A DNA stretch of 24,696 nucleotides, taken from positions 1-24,696 of the forward strand of contig CAJTNI010000026.1 in assembly GCA_910577945.1 (NCBI GenBank), given 5' to 3'. This document shows positions 23,343 through 24,696 of the stretch, piece after piece (positions within the stretch are counted from its first letter, which is position 1; each line of letters starts with the position of its first letter). Below the pieces are notes generated by a model. The model was not told the DNA's origin, searched no databases, and worked only from the letters and a program-made list of their open reading frames with translations. The stretch is from an uncultured Christensenella sp. Lineage in GTDB: Bacteria; Bacillota; Clostridia; Christensenellales; Pumilibacteraceae. The position numbers were made by a program, and so were the translations under genes.

Positions 23343-23467
23343 ATGTTGTGCGGCTTTTTGCGCGACGCGACGAACCGCGCATTGCCGCCCGCCGTTTTAA
23401 GTTTGCGCGTCGTCGCCGTGTGCGCAGTTCCGCCGCGCTATGCGCAAACGGATTTTTTATATTGGGC

Positions 23468-23496
23468 TTGCAATCGCGCGCGATGTATTGTAAAAT
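23468..23496 (+). promoter_or_regulatory. Promoter of the radC-like gene
   Basis: TTGCAA (23468-23473), 17-bp spacer and TAAAAT (23491-23496). The start point near 23503 leaves a leader of about 23 bases with GGGAG before ATG 23526. The 125 bases between the preceding terminator and this promoter show nothing else. Confidence 0.55.
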
Positions 23497-23525
23497 ATGA
23501 TTATCAAATACGTTGGGAGTGGGAA

Positions 23526-24287
23526 ATGGCTAAATCGGCTTTTGTTCCGTCGTGCGACGCAAGCGATATCGGCATGCTGCGGTTTATCCTGCGCGCGCTG
23601 TTTAACCGCGATTGCGACGGGCTTGGGAAGCGGCTTATGGAGCGGTTCGGCTCGCTGTTCGGCATATTCGACGCGACGGCGGAGGAGCTGACGTGCGTGT
23701 CGGGCATGACCGAGCGCGCGGCGGCGTTTTTCGCGTTTGCCCGTCCCGCGTTCCGTCAAGCGCTGCTGCGCGAGGAAGCGCCCGCGCGGCTGTGCGGCGA
23801 AACGGAGCTGGCGCGGTACGCCGTTGCGTTTTTCATGAACAAGCGGCTGCCCTGCGATTATTGTCTGTTGCTGGACGACGCGTATACGCTCACGCGCGCG
23901 CACAGGCTGGTCGAGTACGACCGCACGCGCGACCTTGTGGGCTGCGCCTGCCGCTATCGCGCACGGCGCGTCGTGTGGCTGTGCCATAAGCCGTTTGCGA
24001 CTCGGCTCGCGCCCAATGCGGAGCGCATAGACGCGATAATTTCGGCGGCGCGGTCGCTCGACGGGCTGGGCATAGAGCTTACCGAATATCTGGAATATTC
24101 GCCGTTCAGGTTTTTCGGGCTGCGTCGCGCTACGGAATACGGCGATTGCCGCGCGGCGGATTTGGCGGACGCGCGCGTCGGCGCATACGACGGCGGGCTG
24201 TCGTTCGACGGCTTGGCGGAATACAAGCGGGTGCGGGCGGCGGCGGTCAGCCGCGCGTACCTCGGTCGCGGGCAGGCGCGGAGGTAG
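23526..24287 (+). CDS. RadC-like (UPF0758) protein with degenerate JAMM motif
   Basis: This is a 253-residue homologue of the RadC/UPF0758 family. The N-terminal helix-hairpin-helix-like region is clear: MLRFILRALFNRDC (17-30), LGKRLMERFGSLFGIFDATA (33-52), and LTCVSGMTERAAAFFAF (55-71). The C-terminal domain follows the RadC fold (LARYAVAFFMNKRLPCDYCL at 95-114; ARRVVWLCHKPFA at 146-158). The metal-binding JAMM signature H-x-H-(x)n-D is broken: the place of AHNHPSGD reads CHKPFATR, keeping one His (154) and losing the other, and no Asp sits at the right distance. It cannot be a JAMM metalloprotease of the known type. ATG 23526 is chosen for its GGGAG ribosome site; an in-frame upstream extension to 23343 begins directly at the terminator T-run and lacks family residues. 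It could be a DNA-binding remnant or have a new role. Confidence 0.78.
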   Translation: MAKSAFVPSCDASDIGMLRFILRALFNRDCDGLGKRLMERFGSLFGIFDATAEELTCVSGMTERAAAFFAFARPAFRQALLREEAPARLCGETELARYAVAFFMNKRLPCDYCLLLDDAYTLTRAHRLVEYDRTRDLVGCACRYRARRVVWLCHKPFATRLAPNAERIDAIISAARSLDGLGIELTEYLEYSPFRFFGLRRATEYGDCRAADLADARVGAYDGGLSFDGLAEYKRVRAAAVSRAYLGRGQARR

Positions 24288-24291
24288 AGCC

Positions 24292-24696
24292 GTGTCGGAA
24301 AAGAAATTCGAGCGCGATACCGCCGAGGAATACCGCGTCGCCGCCGAGCGCGATTTGCGCCGCAGGCTGGACGAGCTCGCTTTGTCGCTGGGCGTGCCGC
24401 AATCGGACGGCGAAAAAGGTTCGGGCGTTTGCTCGGAAGCCGCGGCGACGACGGCGACGGGAACGCGCGATACGGCTGCGGGCGCGGGCGCAAAGATTGA
24501 CGTCGCGCGCACGTTGAGCGCGGAAACGGCGGAGCGCATACTGCGCACGCTCGGCGCGGACAGGCGCAAGGCGAAAACTCTTGCGCGGGTATTGGATTTC
24601 AGGGCGGACGACGACGCGCTGCGCGCGCTCGCCCAAGCGGTAGGATATGCCGCCGACGCGAGCCGTGCCGATAAGGCGGGCGGCATTCACGGCGGG
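24292..24696 (+). CDS. Partial hypothetical protein, truncated by the window edge
   Basis: An open frame runs from GTG 24292 to the end of the window (135 codons, no stop). GGAGGT (24280-24285) overlaps the end of the radC-like gene and lies 6 bases before the GTG, and the gap is 4 bp, so the two are very likely one operon. The visible part begins MSEKKFERDTAEEYRVAAER and is charged and helical. It then has a Thr/Ala/Gly-rich, probably disordered stretch (about 38-68), and a second helical segment rich in Arg and Ala. I recognise no family. Confidence 0.6.
   Translation, partial: MSEKKFERDTAEEYRVAAERDLRRRLDELALSLGVPQSDGEKGSGVCSEAAATTATGTRDTAAGAGAKIDVARTLSAETAERILRTLGADRRKAKTLARVLDFRADDDALRALAQAVGYAADASRADKAGGIHGG

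Noticed and set aside
23343..23525. N-terminal extension of the radC-like gene to an upstream ATG
   Set aside because: The ATG adjoins the terminator T-run, lies before the promoter and has no ribosome site; the extension does not resemble the family.
1..24696. tRNA or rRNA genes
   Set aside because: I looked in the intergenic gaps for T-loop GTTCGA-type sequences with matching acceptor stems, and for rRNA-like sequence, and found none.

Overview
The window looks like a piece of chromosome from an uncultured, GC-rich member of the Bacillota (Clostridia; a Christensenellales-like gut bacterium is my best guess). The grounds are strong AGGAGG ribosome sites, sigma-A type promoters, a lipobox lipoprotein, a DUF3899 protein, LmrCD/TM287-288-type heterodimeric exporters and a collagen-like surface protein. 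The lineage is inferred from gene content only. All genes I can support are on the + strand. I see no rRNA, tRNA, CRISPR array, insertion sequence or phage gene.

Layout. (1) 1-6155: the distal part of an oligopeptide (Opp/Dpp) ABC importer operon: oppC, oppD, oppF, then a small DUF3899 membrane protein whose start overlaps the oppF stop. All three Opp subunits are enlarged by insertions. OppC has an extracytoplasmic insert of about 220 residues. OppD has a helical insert of about 400 residues, a Lys/Ala-rich tail, and no Fe-S cysteines. OppF has a charged helical insert of about 120 residues. (2) 6176-9944: promoter, 10-bp-arm palindrome, and a two-gene heterodimeric ABC exporter. (3) 10048-11055: three small genes (a PriA-N-like barrel, a PLDc_N-like membrane protein with an acidic tail behind a near-consensus promoter and apparently leaderless, and a conserved small hypothetical), with two clear terminators. 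(4) 11247-13724: a family 2 glycosyltransferase with TPR-like helices, 15 bp upstream of a collagen-like protein with about 90 uninterrupted Gly-X-Y triplets and a Cys-rich head. (5) 13858-18051: a MarR regulator with its own promoter and operator, followed by a second heterodimeric ABC exporter. (6) 18119-21359: two tandem paralogous J-domain proteins, each with a second degenerate J domain and C-terminal Sel1 repeats. (7) 21477-23276: a lipoprotein of unknown function. (8) 23468-24696: a RadC-like protein that has lost the JAMM metal ligands, followed by a coding region cut by the window edge.

How the genes work together: the Opp block imports peptides. Each exporter is a pair of half-transporters in which one site has lost the catalytic Glu (Asp instead) and the partner has a degenerate signature motif, so only one ATP site should hydrolyse. 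The second pair is probably controlled by its linked MarR repressor. The glycosyltransferase is well placed to decorate the threonines of the collagen stalk. The tandem J/Sel1 proteins look like cytosolic Hsp70 co-chaperones or scaffolds.

The least ordinary features are the coordinated expansion of OppC/D/F, the double-J/Sel1 duplication, the glycosyltransferase-collagen pair and the catalytically broken RadC homologue.
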